From: Vulcanimicrobiia bacterium
Lineage (GTDB): Bacteria; Vulcanimicrobiota; Vulcanimicrobiia; Vulcanimicrobiales; Vulcanimicrobiaceae
Assembly (NCBI GenBank): GCA_025451135.1
Contig: JANWKW010000132.1
Location: 1 to 28,998, forward strand
Reading direction: 5' to 3'
Length of the DNA: 28,998 bases
How positions within the stretch are numbered: the stretch's first letter is position 1; every line of letters begins with the position of its first letter. Made by a program: the position numbers and the translations under genes. The notes below the pieces were generated by a model. That model was not told the DNA's origin, searched no databases, and worked only from the letters and a program-made list of their open reading frames with translations. Below, in pieces: positions 18,221 through 27,461 of this stretch.

Positions 18221-20722
18221 CTTCTTGCGGTGCGACCGGTCCTTGATGGTTTGGATCGCATCCCAGGCAGCGTTCCGGTTGCCGTCCTCGGTGTCGTGCT
18301 TTTCGATCCACGTCAGCAGCGGCACGGTCGCGGCGCTGCCGATCTTGCCGAGCGCGCGGATCGCCGACGACCGCGCGCGGAAGTACGGATCGTTCTTGGC
18401 GATCGCCGAGATGTAGGCAAGCGTGCTCGCCGATCTCGGATCCAGGTCTGCGAGCGCGCCGATGGCGGTCCCGCGGATCGATTCGTCGGCCCCGTACGCG
18501 GCGAACGGCTCGATCAGCGCGACCGCCCGTAGGTCGCCGTACGAGCCGAGGCCGTCCACCGCGCCGCCGACGATCGGTTCGCGGAACGCGTGGCGCTTGA
18601 GACCGGCCACCAGGATCGGGTATACGCCCGGTGCCTTGGTCGCACCGAGCGCGCTCAGCGCCGCGCCCACCAGCGCCGGATTGGTCGCGTCGACGAGCGA
18701 CTTGAGGTCGGTCACCAGCGCCGCATCGTTCGGCTTGTCCAGCTCCGAGACGGCTCCGGCAGCCGCGATCTGCACGCGCACGTCGCTATCGTGCAGGGCC
18801 GCGCGGATCGTGTCCGCATCGCCCATCGCCGCGGCCGTGTCGAGCGCGTCGACGCGCACGCCGTAGAACGGATCGCCGATGACCGCGTCGCGCACGAACG
18901 TCTTCGCCAGCGCCAGGTCGCCCTTGCCCGCGTTCCCGAGCTGGTCGATCGCCCAGAGGCGGTCGGAGACGTAGGGCGCGTGGAGGGCTTGATAGCCGAG
19001 GTCTTGGACGCTCTTCTTGAAGTCCAGCAGACGCAAGATATTGTTGTTCGGATCGAACAGGACCATCTGCGGCTTGGCCGCGACGTTGCGGATCCGTTCG
19101 ACTTGATGGTTCGCATCGGCTACGAACTGGAACGTCTGGCCGGCACCGTTGACGTAGACGGCGACGTCGACCGGCATCCGGAACGGCGCGCCGTCGTGGC
19201 TCTTCTGGGTCACGTCGAGGGTCAGCGTCTTGCTCGCCGCATCGTACGTCTGCTTGACGAAGTAATGCGGGAAGGCGGCGCGATAGAACCACTCGTGCTC
19301 GAACCAGCCGAGGTCCGCGCCCAGCGGCTTGGAGAAGGCCGCGAAGAACTGATGCGTGTCGGCGTTCTTGTGCTGGTATTCGTTCAGGTACGACTTGAGC
19401 GCGCCGAAGAATTTCGCATCGCCGTACATGTAGCGCAGCATGTGGAGCACCGCGCCCGGCCGCGGGTAGCCGCTCGAGTCGAACGAGTCCATCGCGCTGC
19501 CGTAGACGTAGTCGACGATCGGACGCCAGTAGTGCTTGGTCTCGCCGAACGCGGACTGTTGTTCGTGGTAGCGCTGGTACTGGAACTGGGCCTCGCCGAA
19601 CTTGTGCTCGGCCCACAGATCCGCGAAATAGGTGGCGTAGCCTTCGTTGATCCAGATGTTCGCCCAGTCGGCGGCGGTGACGTCGTCGCCCCACCACTGG
19701 TGCGCGAGTTCGTGCGAGACCAGCCCGTCGCAGGGCCGGATGACGTTCGCCCACGGCGCGTGGATCGCGGACTCGGTCTGGGTGGTGGCCGAGGCGTTCT
19801 CCATGCCGCCGGCGGTGAACCGCTCGACGGTCGTCTGGTCGTACTTCTCCCACGGATACGGGACGCCGATGATGCGCTGGAAGTACGCGACGATGTCCTT
19901 GGTGTTGCCGAAGCACGCCGTCGCCCACTTGGCGTCGGCCGCCGAGGTGTAGTAGTCGACCGGAATGGGCGTGCCGTCCGGCCGCGCGGTCGCGGTGTGG
20001 AACCTGACGTAGGGGCCGGCCGCGAAGGCGATCAGGTAGGTCGAGATCGGTCCCGGCATCACCCAGTCGAAGGTCGTGCCGTTCGCGTCGGTGGTATGCG
20101 ACTTGAGCGCGCCGTTGGCGATGACCGACCAGCCCGCGGGGACGGTGACGATCTCCTCGACGGGCGTCTTCTCGTTGGGCTCGTCCCAGGTCGGGAACCA
20201 GCGCCGATTGTCTTCGGCCTCGCCCTGGCTCCAGATCTCCGGCTGCATCGCCGGATAGAACCGATCGGGCCGGATGAAGTAGATGCCGCGGGTCGGCCGG
20301 GCGGTGTAGGTGGCGACGACCGCGAGCCGGTCGCCCGCCTTGGCCGGCTGCGCCAGGTCCACGTAGAGCCGGTCGCCGGCGACGCGATACGCGGCCGGGG
20401 CGCCGTTGACGGTGACGGCGCTGTAGACCAGTCCGACGCTGTCGAACGGCAGCGTCGCGAGGCCGTCGGCCTTGGCGTGGACCACGTCGGTGGCTTGGCC
20501 GTAGACGATACCCTTGGCGAAGTCGAAGCGCACGCGCAGGACCGTGTTCTCGAACGTGTACGGAGCGATCGCGGTCGCATGGTATCGGGCCTGGCCCCGG
20601 CCATACGGCCGGGGGTGGGGCTTCGGCTGGGGAGCGGCGGCGGTCGCCAGGACCGGCGAGGCGACGCTCAGAGCGAGGACGAGAGCGGCGCCGGCGCGCG
20701 CCAGACCGGAAGATGACGTCAT
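18215..20722 (-). CDS. Exported M1-family zinc aminopeptidase with HEAT-like C-terminus
   Basis: An 835-residue protein with an N-terminal signal peptide (hydrophobic about 8-28, ending near ATAAA), so it should act outside the cytoplasmic membrane. M1 hallmarks: GGMEN at 305-309 (substrate N-terminus binding) and HELAHQWWGD starting at His337, with the second His341 and the third zinc ligand Glu360 in INEGYATYF, the exact HExxH-x18-E spacing. Thus it is probably an active metallo-aminopeptidase removing N-terminal residues from peptides. The last 230 residues are helical repeats with alternating DALDTAAAMGDADTIRAALH-like and AIGALADLD-like units, i.e. HEAT/PBS-lyase-type, in place of the ERAP1 C-terminal domain. 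ATG 20722 comes 7 bases after the HD gene stop, so the two form an operon. The stop lies in the direct repeat at 18206-18220. Confidence 0.93.
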   Translation of the reverse strand: MTSSSGLARAGAALVLALSVASPVLATAAAPQPKPHPRPYGRGQARYHATAIAPYTFENTVLRVRFDFAKGIVYGQATDVVHAKADGLATLPFDSVGLVYSAVTVNGAPAAYRVAGDRLYVDLAQPAKAGDRLAVVATYTARPTRGIYFIRPDRFYPAMQPEIWSQGEAEDNRRWFPTWDEPNEKTPVEEIVTVPAGWSVIANGALKSHTTDANGTTFDWVMPGPISTYLIAFAAGPYVRFHTATARPDGTPIPVDYYTSAADAKWATACFGNTKDIVAYFQRIIGVPYPWEKYDQTTVERFTAGGMENASATTQTESAIHAPWANVIRPCDGLVSHELAHQWWGDDVTAADWANIWINEGYATYFADLWAEHKFGEAQFQYQRYHEQQSAFGETKHYWRPIVDYVYGSAMDSFDSSGYPRPGAVLHMLRYMYGDAKFFGALKSYLNEYQHKNADTHQFFAAFSKPLGADLGWFEHEWFYRAAFPHYFVKQTYDAASKTLTLDVTQKSHDGAPFRMPVDVAVYVNGAGQTFQFVADANHQVERIRNVAAKPQMVLFDPNNNILRLLDFKKSVQDLGYQALHAPYVSDRLWAIDQLGNAGKGDLALAKTFVRDAVIGDPFYGVRVDALDTAAAMGDADTIRAALHDSDVRVQIAAAGAVSELDKPNDAALVTDLKSLVDATNPALVGAALSALGATKAPGVYPILVAGLKRHAFREPIVGGAVDGLGSYGDLRAVALIEPFAAYGADESIRGTAIGALADLDPRSASTLAYISAIAKNDPYFRARSSAIRALGKIGSAATVPLLTWIEKHDTEDGNRNAAWDAIQTIKDRSHRKKR

Positions 20723-20729
20723 AACGACG

Positions 20730-21905
20730 TCAGTTTTTGATAAGTGGCGTCGCTCCTCGCTTCACGAACAGTTTGCGCCAGTAGGCCGTCCCGGTGATCT
20801 TGCCGATCAGGTCGGAGGCCTGGCGCGCGTCGACCACGCCCTCGGGAGTCCGGACCCAGATGGTCGGCTTGCCGTCGCCGGCGACCAGCGGCAGGCGATG
20901 GAGCACCTGGGACTGCTCGTCGGCCCAGACGTTCTCGCTGCCGTAGCTCGACCGCAATTCGCGATCGCGGGCTTCGAATTTGCTCAGGTCGTGCTCGGCG
21001 TTGAACTCGGCCGCGAGCTTGTAGATGCGCTTGCGCTCGCGCAGCGCGATCGCCGAGGGACTGCGCCGGTCGCGCAGCTCGTTGAGCACGCGGAAGTCGT
21101 CCCAGGCCAGGAACTCGTCGATCGGATCGAGCGCGTGCGGATCGGGCCACAACTCGCGCAGCACGTCCTGCAAGATGCGTTCGAACATCCGGGTGGTGTG
21201 GTGGAAGTAGACCGATGCGAACATCATGTAGCGGGCCAGCACGAACGATTCCAGCGCGACCACGCCGCGCGCGTCGATCCCGACCACCGCCGCGCCGTCG
21301 CGCTCGATCAGCCGCAGCGACGCGACCAGCTGATCGGCGTCGTAGCGCCCGCTTTGGACGCCCGTGAAGTAGGCGTCGCGCAGCAGGTAGTCCATCCGGT
21401 CGGCGTCGAGGTTCGGCCCGCTGACCAGTTCGCGCAGGTGCGGGTAGCGCGCCGGGCCGTCGCCCAGGATCAGGTCGAGCACGTCGGCGCTCTCGACCTC
21501 GAGCGCGTCGAGTTGGGCGCCGGTCTCGGGCAGCGCGAGCAGCTCGCGCGTGCGATCCTCGTGCCGGCGTCCCAGGACCGCCTCGCAGGCGTGACTGAAC
21601 GGACCGTGCCCGATGTCGTGGAGGACCAGCGCGGCGCGCACCAGGCGGCGCTGGTACGCGACGTCCGCGTCGTCGCGGAAGAAGGAGCGACCCGTCGCCA
21701 CCAGGCCGTCGAAGGCGCGCGTCCCCATCGCGAGCGCCCCGAGGGCGTGCGTGAAGCGCGAATGCTCGGCCGAGGGAAAGGCGAGGTAGGCGAGGCCGAG
21801 CTGGCGCAGACGCCGCAGCCGCTGCATGACGGGCGTGTCCAGCAGCCGGGCCTCGGCCGGCGTCAGCTCGATGAAATGATGAACCGGGTCAAAAATCCGT
21901 TTCAT
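20730..21905 (-). CDS. HD-domain phosphohydrolase, SAMHD1/dGTPase-like (COG1078 group)
   Basis: A 391-residue cytoplasmic protein starting MKRIFDPVHHFIELTPAEARLLDTP, the standard opening of COG1078 proteins. Metal ligands of the HD fold are present: His53 in SRFTHALG, His96-Asp97 in LVLHDIGHGPFSH and an Asp in DADRMDYLLRDA (Asp172, matching DKWDYFARD in SAMHD1). Family members hydrolyse dNTPs or other nucleotides; the exact substrate here is not known. It is the first gene of an operon with the M1 peptidase and is divergent from dnaG with only 41 bases between the starts, so the two promoters must overlap coding DNA or each other. A dNTP-degrading enzyme facing primase would make biological sense, but this is conjecture. 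Confidence 0.9.
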   Translation of the reverse strand: MKRIFDPVHHFIELTPAEARLLDTPVMQRLRRLRQLGLAYLAFPSAEHSRFTHALGALAMGTRAFDGLVATGRSFFRDDADVAYQRRLVRAALVLHDIGHGPFSHACEAVLGRRHEDRTRELLALPETGAQLDALEVESADVLDLILGDGPARYPHLRELVSGPNLDADRMDYLLRDAYFTGVQSGRYDADQLVASLRLIERDGAAVVGIDARGVVALESFVLARYMMFASVYFHHTTRMFERILQDVLRELWPDPHALDPIDEFLAWDDFRVLNELRDRRSPSAIALRERKRIYKLAAEFNAEHDLSKFEARDRELRSSYGSENVWADEQSQVLHRLPLVAGDGKPTIWVRTPEGVVDARQASDLIGKITGTAYWRKLFVKRGATPLIKN

Positions 21906-21946
21906 GCGGAAAGTGTTCGACGGGCAGGCGCCCGAACTCTGGCACC

Positions 21947-23743
21947 GTGCGGTTCGACGAATCGGTCATTCGCGAGATCCACGCCCGGACTCCGATCGCG
22001 GAGTACATCGGGCAATACGTCCCGTTGCGCAAACGCGGCAACGATATGGTCGGGCTGTGCCCGTTCCACGGCGAGAAGACGCCGTCGTTCCACGTGCATC
22101 CGGATCGCGGATTTTACAAGTGCTTCGGATGCGGCGAAGGCGGGGACGTGATCAGCTTCGCGCGCAAGATCGAGAACCTCGATTTCAACGACGCCGTCCG
22201 GATGCTCGCCGGCAAGGCCGGCGTCGAGCTGCAGCCGGAGAACCCCGGCGCGGCCCGCGCGCGCAGCGAGAAGGAAGCGATCTACGAGGCCAATCGGGTC
22301 GCGGCCGAATTCTTCGCGCGCGCGCTGCACGGCGAGGCCGGCGCCGCCGCCAGGGCATATTGCGAGCGGCGCGGATTCTCGGCCGCCACCATCGAGACGT
22401 TCGGCCTGGGGTTCGCACCGCCCGGCTGGGATGCGTTGCGCGACGCGCTCGCGCAGGCCGGCGTCGATCCGGCGATCGGCGAACGCGCGGGCCTGCTCAA
22501 GCCGAGCCAGCGCGGCGGGTGGTACGATTTCTACCGCGACCGGTTGATGGTGCCGACCTACGCGACCACCGGCGAGGTGATCGCGTTCGGCGGTCGCGCC
22601 CTGGCCGACGAGGAGCCGAAGTACCTCAACACCGCGACCACGCCGGTCTACACCAAAGGCCGCCATCTGTTCGCGCTCAACGTCGCCAAGCGCGCCACCC
22701 AAAAGGACCGCACCTTGATCGTGGTCGAGGGCTATCTGGACTGCATCGCGCTGCATCAGGCCGGGTTCGAGAACGCGGTGGCGGCGCTCGGGACCTCGTT
22801 CACCGACGAGCAAGCCGCCGAGCTACGCAAGTACGCGGACAACGTCTATCTCTGCTACGACGGCGACAGCGCCGGGACGGCGGCCGCCTTCAAAGCGATC
22901 GACATCGCGACCAAAGTGCTCGAACACGCCGGGCGCTCGGTCCGTATCGTCGGGCTTCCCAAGGGCGAGGATCCGGACTCGTACGTGCGCGCGCACGGGC
23001 ACGCGGGCTTCCAGCGCTTGCTCGACGAGGCCAAGCCCTCGATCGAATTCAAGCTCGATCCGCAGATCGACCGGCTCGGCGGCGGCTTCGATTCGCCATC
23101 CGCCATCGCGCGCAAGGCCGAAGAACTGATCCGCCAGATGACGCCGCGCGAGGAGTGGGACCGCTGGCGCGTCTACGTCGCGGGCCGGCTAAAGGTGAAC
23201 GTCGACGACCTTCGGAATAGCCGCTTCTTCGCCAACGGCGCCAATTTCGTACCGGCGTACGGCTCGGCCGGCGTCTCCGGAAGCCGCCACGTAGCGGCCG
23301 GCGCGCAGCCGCACTCGTTCGAACGCGAGGTCCTGTCGGTCGTCGTCGAGGACCCCGCACTCGCCGCCGAGTACGTCGACCGCATCGCTCCCGGGCGATT
23401 CCGCAACGAGGTGTACCGGCGCGTCTACGAACGGATCGTCGAGCAAGCGGGCCGTCTGCGGGAGACGGGCGATCTCTACGTCCTCTTCGCCGAGGACGCG
23501 GCGGGTCTGGACGTGCTCTCGGATCTCGGACGCCGGGACCGCAGCAAGACCAGGCAGTACGGCGGAGCCGACGAGCGGCGGGCGCTCCTCGATCGCGTGG
23601 TCGAGCGATTGCAACTCGACGACGACAAAACGCGTTATCAAGAACTGTCCCGCGAGATCGATCGGCTCTACGCCGCCGGGCAGCCCGTCCCCGACGCGTT
23701 GCGCGGCGAATTCGATGCGCTCGTAGGAAGATTAAAGCGCTGA
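21947..23743 (+). CDS. dnaG: DNA primase DnaG
   Basis: A 598-residue primase that makes RNA primers at the replication fork. The CHC2 zinc finger is intact: Cys38, His41, Cys59, Cys62 in CPFHGEKTPSFHVHPDRGFYKCFGC-type order. The TOPRIM catalytic region has VVEGYLD (Glu261) and YDGDSAG (Asp305, Asp307), the metal-binding acidic residues. The C-terminal part from about 430 is helical and corresponds to the DnaB-helicase binding domain, though weakly conserved. GTG 21947 gives the usual short N-terminus before the zinc finger; there is no good ribosome site in the 41-base divergent gap, so it may be leaderless or poorly initiated. It is followed by rpoD, as in the classic macromolecular-synthesis operon (rpsU not present here). 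Confidence 0.96.
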   Translation: MRFDESVIREIHARTPIAEYIGQYVPLRKRGNDMVGLCPFHGEKTPSFHVHPDRGFYKCFGCGEGGDVISFARKIENLDFNDAVRMLAGKAGVELQPENPGAARARSEKEAIYEANRVAAEFFARALHGEAGAAARAYCERRGFSAATIETFGLGFAPPGWDALRDALAQAGVDPAIGERAGLLKPSQRGGWYDFYRDRLMVPTYATTGEVIAFGGRALADEEPKYLNTATTPVYTKGRHLFALNVAKRATQKDRTLIVVEGYLDCIALHQAGFENAVAALGTSFTDEQAAELRKYADNVYLCYDGDSAGTAAAFKAIDIATKVLEHAGRSVRIVGLPKGEDPDSYVRAHGHAGFQRLLDEAKPSIEFKLDPQIDRLGGGFDSPSAIARKAEELIRQMTPREEWDRWRVYVAGRLKVNVDDLRNSRFFANGANFVPAYGSAGVSGSRHVAAGAQPHSFEREVLSVVVEDPALAAEYVDRIAPGRFRNEVYRRVYERIVEQAGRLRETGDLYVLFAEDAAGLDVLSDLGRRDRSKTRQYGGADERRALLDRVVERLQLDDDKTRYQELSREIDRLYAAGQPVPDALRGEFDALVGRLKR

Positions 23744-23775
23744 GGCGTTAATAACCCAGGTCAAGACTCCTAGGA

Positions 23776-23785
23776 AAGGGGGTGA
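23776..23785 (+). promoter_or_regulatory. Near-consensus ribosome binding site of rpoD
   Basis: AAGGGGGTGA differs by one base from the perfect anti-Shine-Dalgarno complement AAGGAGGTGA and sits nine bases before ATG 23795. It suggests strong, independent translation of the housekeeping sigma factor. Confidence 0.8.
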
Positions 23786-23794
23786 GAAGAGAAA

Positions 23795-24952
<1,158 letters not shown>

Positions 24953-25005
24953 CCGGCCGACCGCCCCGGGCACAAAGCCGCCGCCGCGCGCGTTAGCCTG
25001 ACCGT

Positions 25006-25686
25006 ATGAACCTCGCCGCCTTCGCACTGCTCCTGGCCGTCCTCCCGCCGCAGGTCACCGCGACCTCCGGGCCGTCGGGCTCGCCCTCGCCGGCCTCGAG
25101 CGCCGCTCCCCTGCACACGATCGCGACCGTCAAGTCGAGCCCGTACTGCACGTCGCTGGTCACCCACTTCAACGGCGCGATGCGTCCGATGATCGCCAAC
25201 GACTACTCGCTCGATCGCGTCGACGACCAGTTGATCGATCTCAAGACCGTCTTCAACGGCCTCGACTACGCGCAGCACTACACGACCATCCGCGTGAAGC
25301 TGGTGAAGCTGGTCGGCGATATGCAGAAGCGCCTGCCGCCGCTCCAGGCCGAGATCAACAGCCTTCGCGACGGCGAGAAGCTCACGAACGACCCGGCCGA
25401 GGCGAAGAAGATGCACGCGCTCGCCGAGAAGATGCAGCTCGCATACAACAAGCAGTTCCAGCTCACGAACGATCTGCTCTCGCTCGCTCAGGGCATGATG
25501 GACTTCAACCAGCTCGGGGGCTATCATCCGCTCAACGGGCAGGACGCGCAGACCCAGGCGATGCCCGAGGACATGAAGGACATGAAGTCGTTCTTGAAGT
25601 TCGACGGACAGCGGGATGTCATCCGCAGTGCGGAGAGCGACGCGGGCGATCTTGCGTACGACATCGCCACGACGGTCTGTCACTAG
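25006..25686 (+). CDS. Exported helical protein, unknown function
   Basis: A 226-residue protein I do not recognise. A hydrophobic N-terminus (LAAFALLLAVLPP) acts as signal peptide, followed by a Pro/Ser/Ala-rich linker to about residue 35 and then a mostly alpha-helical domain, e.g. VDDQLIDLKTVFNGLDYAQH, KLVKLVGDMQKRLPPLQAEI, EKMQLAYNKQFQLTNDLLSL. Two cysteines, at about 48 (SPYCTSL) and 225 (TVCH, second-last residue), could join the ends of the domain by a disulfide, consistent with an extracytoplasmic protein. It starts 53 bases after rpoD and may be transcribed from its own promoter or by read-through. It converges on the next gene. Confidence 0.75.
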   Translation: MNLAAFALLLAVLPPQVTATSGPSGSPSPASSAAPLHTIATVKSSPYCTSLVTHFNGAMRPMIANDYSLDRVDDQLIDLKTVFNGLDYAQHYTTIRVKLVKLVGDMQKRLPPLQAEINSLRDGEKLTNDPAEAKKMHALAEKMQLAYNKQFQLTNDLLSLAQGMMDFNQLGGYHPLNGQDAQTQAMPEDMKDMKSFLKFDGQRDVIRSAESDAGDLAYDIATTVCH

Positions 25687-25738
25687 CCCTCCGCTCTCGT
25701 CGTCGCTCCCGCCATCCTGGCTCCGCTCCTCCCTCACA

Positions 25739-25768
25739 CGCCCCGCGGAACAGGTGTCCCGCGAGGCG
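25739..25768. terminator. Hairpin between convergent genes, candidate bidirectional terminator
   Basis: The arms 25739-25751 and 25756-25768 pair at 11 of 13 positions around a four-base loop (AGGT). It lies in the 118-base gap between two convergent genes, where a shared terminator is expected. No T-run follows directly on either side, so confidence is limited. The rest of 25687-25804 shows nothing else recognisable. Confidence 0.4.
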
Positions 25769-25804
25769 AGCAAACGAGAAGGCGGCGTTCGGACTTTTGG
25801 GTCG

Positions 25805-26479
25805 CTAGTCGCTCATCTTTTCGGCGTTGGCTGAGGGGATGACGTTGGGGTTCTTTTCGGCGACGGCGCCGTTGGGGTTGGGCTTGACCCAGACGATCAG
25901 GTCCCAGATGGCCGGGAAGACGAAGGCGTGCGTCACTTGAGATGCGGACTTGACCATGCCGAGTTTGACGAACGTGTCGCCGGTGGGTGCGGTGGCATTG
26001 CCGCCGGCGGCGATGAACTTCTTGTAGCTGGTGGCGTGGCCGTAGACGGTCGCGCCGTTGTCGGTGTAGACGACGTGCACGTGGGGATGGGCGAAATGAT
26101 ACCAGCGAGCCGGTAGGATGCCCCAGACGTTCGGTGCGGCCGGCGCGTCGGGTTGCGAGAAGTCGGCGCCGAGCAGGTTGCCCTTGACGTCGTACCAGAG
26201 CTGGCTCGGATGGGTGGGATCGCTCGTCCACTGGAGGTTCGCGTACGAGATCGCGCCCGTGTTGTCTTCATTGGTGTAGCGGAAGTAGCCGGCCGCCTCT
26301 GCGGCGGCGGCGGTCGGGAAACGCTTCATCAGGTCGGCCTGCATGGCGTTGATGAACGGCTTCTCCGAGGCTTGCGGCTGCGACGAGAGCTTCGGGGCGG
26401 CGGGCGTGGCGGCGCTGGCGGCGATGCCGGCCAGGGCGAACGCGGCGACGGCCGCGAGCGCGGCGAGACGATGCTTCAC
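25805..26479 (-). CDS. Exported protein with histidine cluster, unknown function
   Basis: A 224-residue protein with a clear signal peptide (KHRLAALAAVAAFALAGIAASA, cleavage near residue 23). The start is GTG, complement of 26477-26479, preceded by AAGGAG seven bases upstream. The mature domain carries AAGYFRYTNEDNTGAISYANLQW, a WYDVKGNLLGADFS segment and RWYHFAHPHVHVVY with His128, 131, 133 and 135 plus His148 close by, a pattern suited to binding a metal ion. I recognise no family name. Its ribosome site overlaps the stop codon of the gene upstream (26490), so both are translated from one transcript. Another possibility is a purely structural secreted domain. Confidence 0.78.
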   Translation of the reverse strand: MKHRLAALAAVAAFALAGIAASAATPAAPKLSSQPQASEKPFINAMQADLMKRFPTAAAAEAAGYFRYTNEDNTGAISYANLQWTSDPTHPSQLWYDVKGNLLGADFSQPDAPAAPNVWGILPARWYHFAHPHVHVVYTDNGATVYGHATSYKKFIAAGGNATAPTGDTFVKLGMVKSASQVTHAFVFPAIWDLIVWVKPNPNGAVAEKNPNVIPSANAEKMSD

Positions 26480-26489
26480 GGGTTGCTCC

Positions 26490-27323
26490 TTACGGTGAAG
26501 AAGAAGGCGACGATGACGCAGCGGCCGAGGGACCGGGCGACGGCGTGGGCGAGTCGGTCGGTTCGGGCGTTGCGCGGTACGGTGTCGGCTTTTGGTTGGG
26601 ATGCGCGATGACCTGTGTGGCGAACGGGAGCGGCCGGAAATCCGAGACCGGGGCCGAGGACGGCATCGAGACCGGCGCCGGCGTCGCGATCGCCACCTCG
26701 CCGCGGGCGTTGATGCTGACCGTGGCGAGCGTGCGGGTGCGCACCATCGAGCCGACCGGGAGCGTGACGTTGCGGCCCTTGCGCATCATCCGGTAGATGA
26801 TGTGGCCCGGGATGAAGATGTCGCCGATGGTGTCTTCGACCCCGACCGTGGCTTCGTGACCGGCGGTGGTGTTCTGCGTCAGATGCGAGTAGGGCGACCG
26901 CAGCGGCAGCCGGCTCCCGTCGGTCAGGACGATCGGCTCGACCGAGATGTCGACGTAGCCGTAGACGTCGCCGGACTTCGCGCCCTGCGCACCGATGATG
27001 TCGATCGAGACCGGCGTCCCCGCCGGCGCGAGCACGGTGCTGCCGATCGAGAGGGCGTCTTTGAGATGCGCGCGCGCGACCTGGTTGCGCTGCGAGATCG
27101 CCGAACCGATCGCGTCGTCGAGCACGACCATCACGCTCGAGTCGAACGGCAGGACGTTGGCCGCGGTCGACCCCGGGGGCGGCGTGTCGGGCGGGGTCTC
27201 GCGCGTGCGCGGCGGCGGCGTCGGGACCGGTACCGCGCCCGACGGCGCGCCGAACGGCAGCGTCATGACCATGGTGAGTGCGACGATCGCGCCCCAGAAC
27301 TGTTGTCCGCGTTTCAAAACCAT
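26490..27323 (-). CDS. Exported protein with VirB10/TrbI-like beta domain, Pro/Ser/Thr-rich ends
   Basis: A 277-residue protein. From ATG 27323 it has a signal peptide (KRGQQFWGAIVALTMVMTLP) and a Pro-rich linker, then a beta domain of the form LPFDSSVMVVLDDAIGSAIS, KDALSIGSTVLAPAGTPV, GDVYGYVDISVEPIVLTDGS. This resembles the pattern 'start value - lower bound - ADAG - put at upper bound' of VirB10/TrbI-type and related envelope barrels (PAGTPV, DGSRLPLRSP). A helical/strand segment DTIGDIFIPGHIIYRMMRKG follows, and the tail is a Pro/Ser/Ala-rich low-complexity stretch. No secretion-system gene is nearby, so I do not infer type IV secretion. A longer in-frame start at 27374 is possible but hides the signal peptide. 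It forms an operon with the gene at 25805-26479. Confidence 0.7.
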   Translation of the reverse strand: MVLKRGQQFWGAIVALTMVMTLPFGAPSGAVPVPTPPPRTRETPPDTPPPGSTAANVLPFDSSVMVVLDDAIGSAISQRNQVARAHLKDALSIGSTVLAPAGTPVSIDIIGAQGAKSGDVYGYVDISVEPIVLTDGSRLPLRSPYSHLTQNTTAGHEATVGVEDTIGDIFIPGHIIYRMMRKGRNVTLPVGSMVRTRTLATVSINARGEVAIATPAPVSMPSSAPVSDFRPLPFATQVIAHPNQKPTPYRATPEPTDSPTPSPGPSAAASSSPSSSP

Positions 27324-27461
27324 CTCCGTCTCCGCTTCGCCGCCCCGAAGCCCAGCCTTCTCGTAAGAGCGCATCCGTAAAACGCCTCCGACCGAAGGAA
27401 TCGTGACCGCCCACCCCTCATCCTGAGCATGTACCCTGAGAACCGCCTTTGGAGGACGCCC
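27324..27461. promoter_or_regulatory. Divergent promoter region between exported-protein genes
   Basis: A 138-base gap between two divergent genes, so it should contain a promoter for each. I could not fix a -35/-10 pair by eye. CTCATCCTGAGC at 27417-27428 resembles the end of the palindromic element at 18094-18105 (11 of 12 bases). Confidence 0.45.
27451..27455 (+). promoter_or_regulatory. Ribosome binding site deciding the HEAT-cyclophilin start
   Basis: GGAGG lies six bases before GTG 27462, whose translation begins at once with a signal peptide. This is preferred over ATG 27429, which would add 11 residues and has no ribosome site. Confidence 0.75.
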
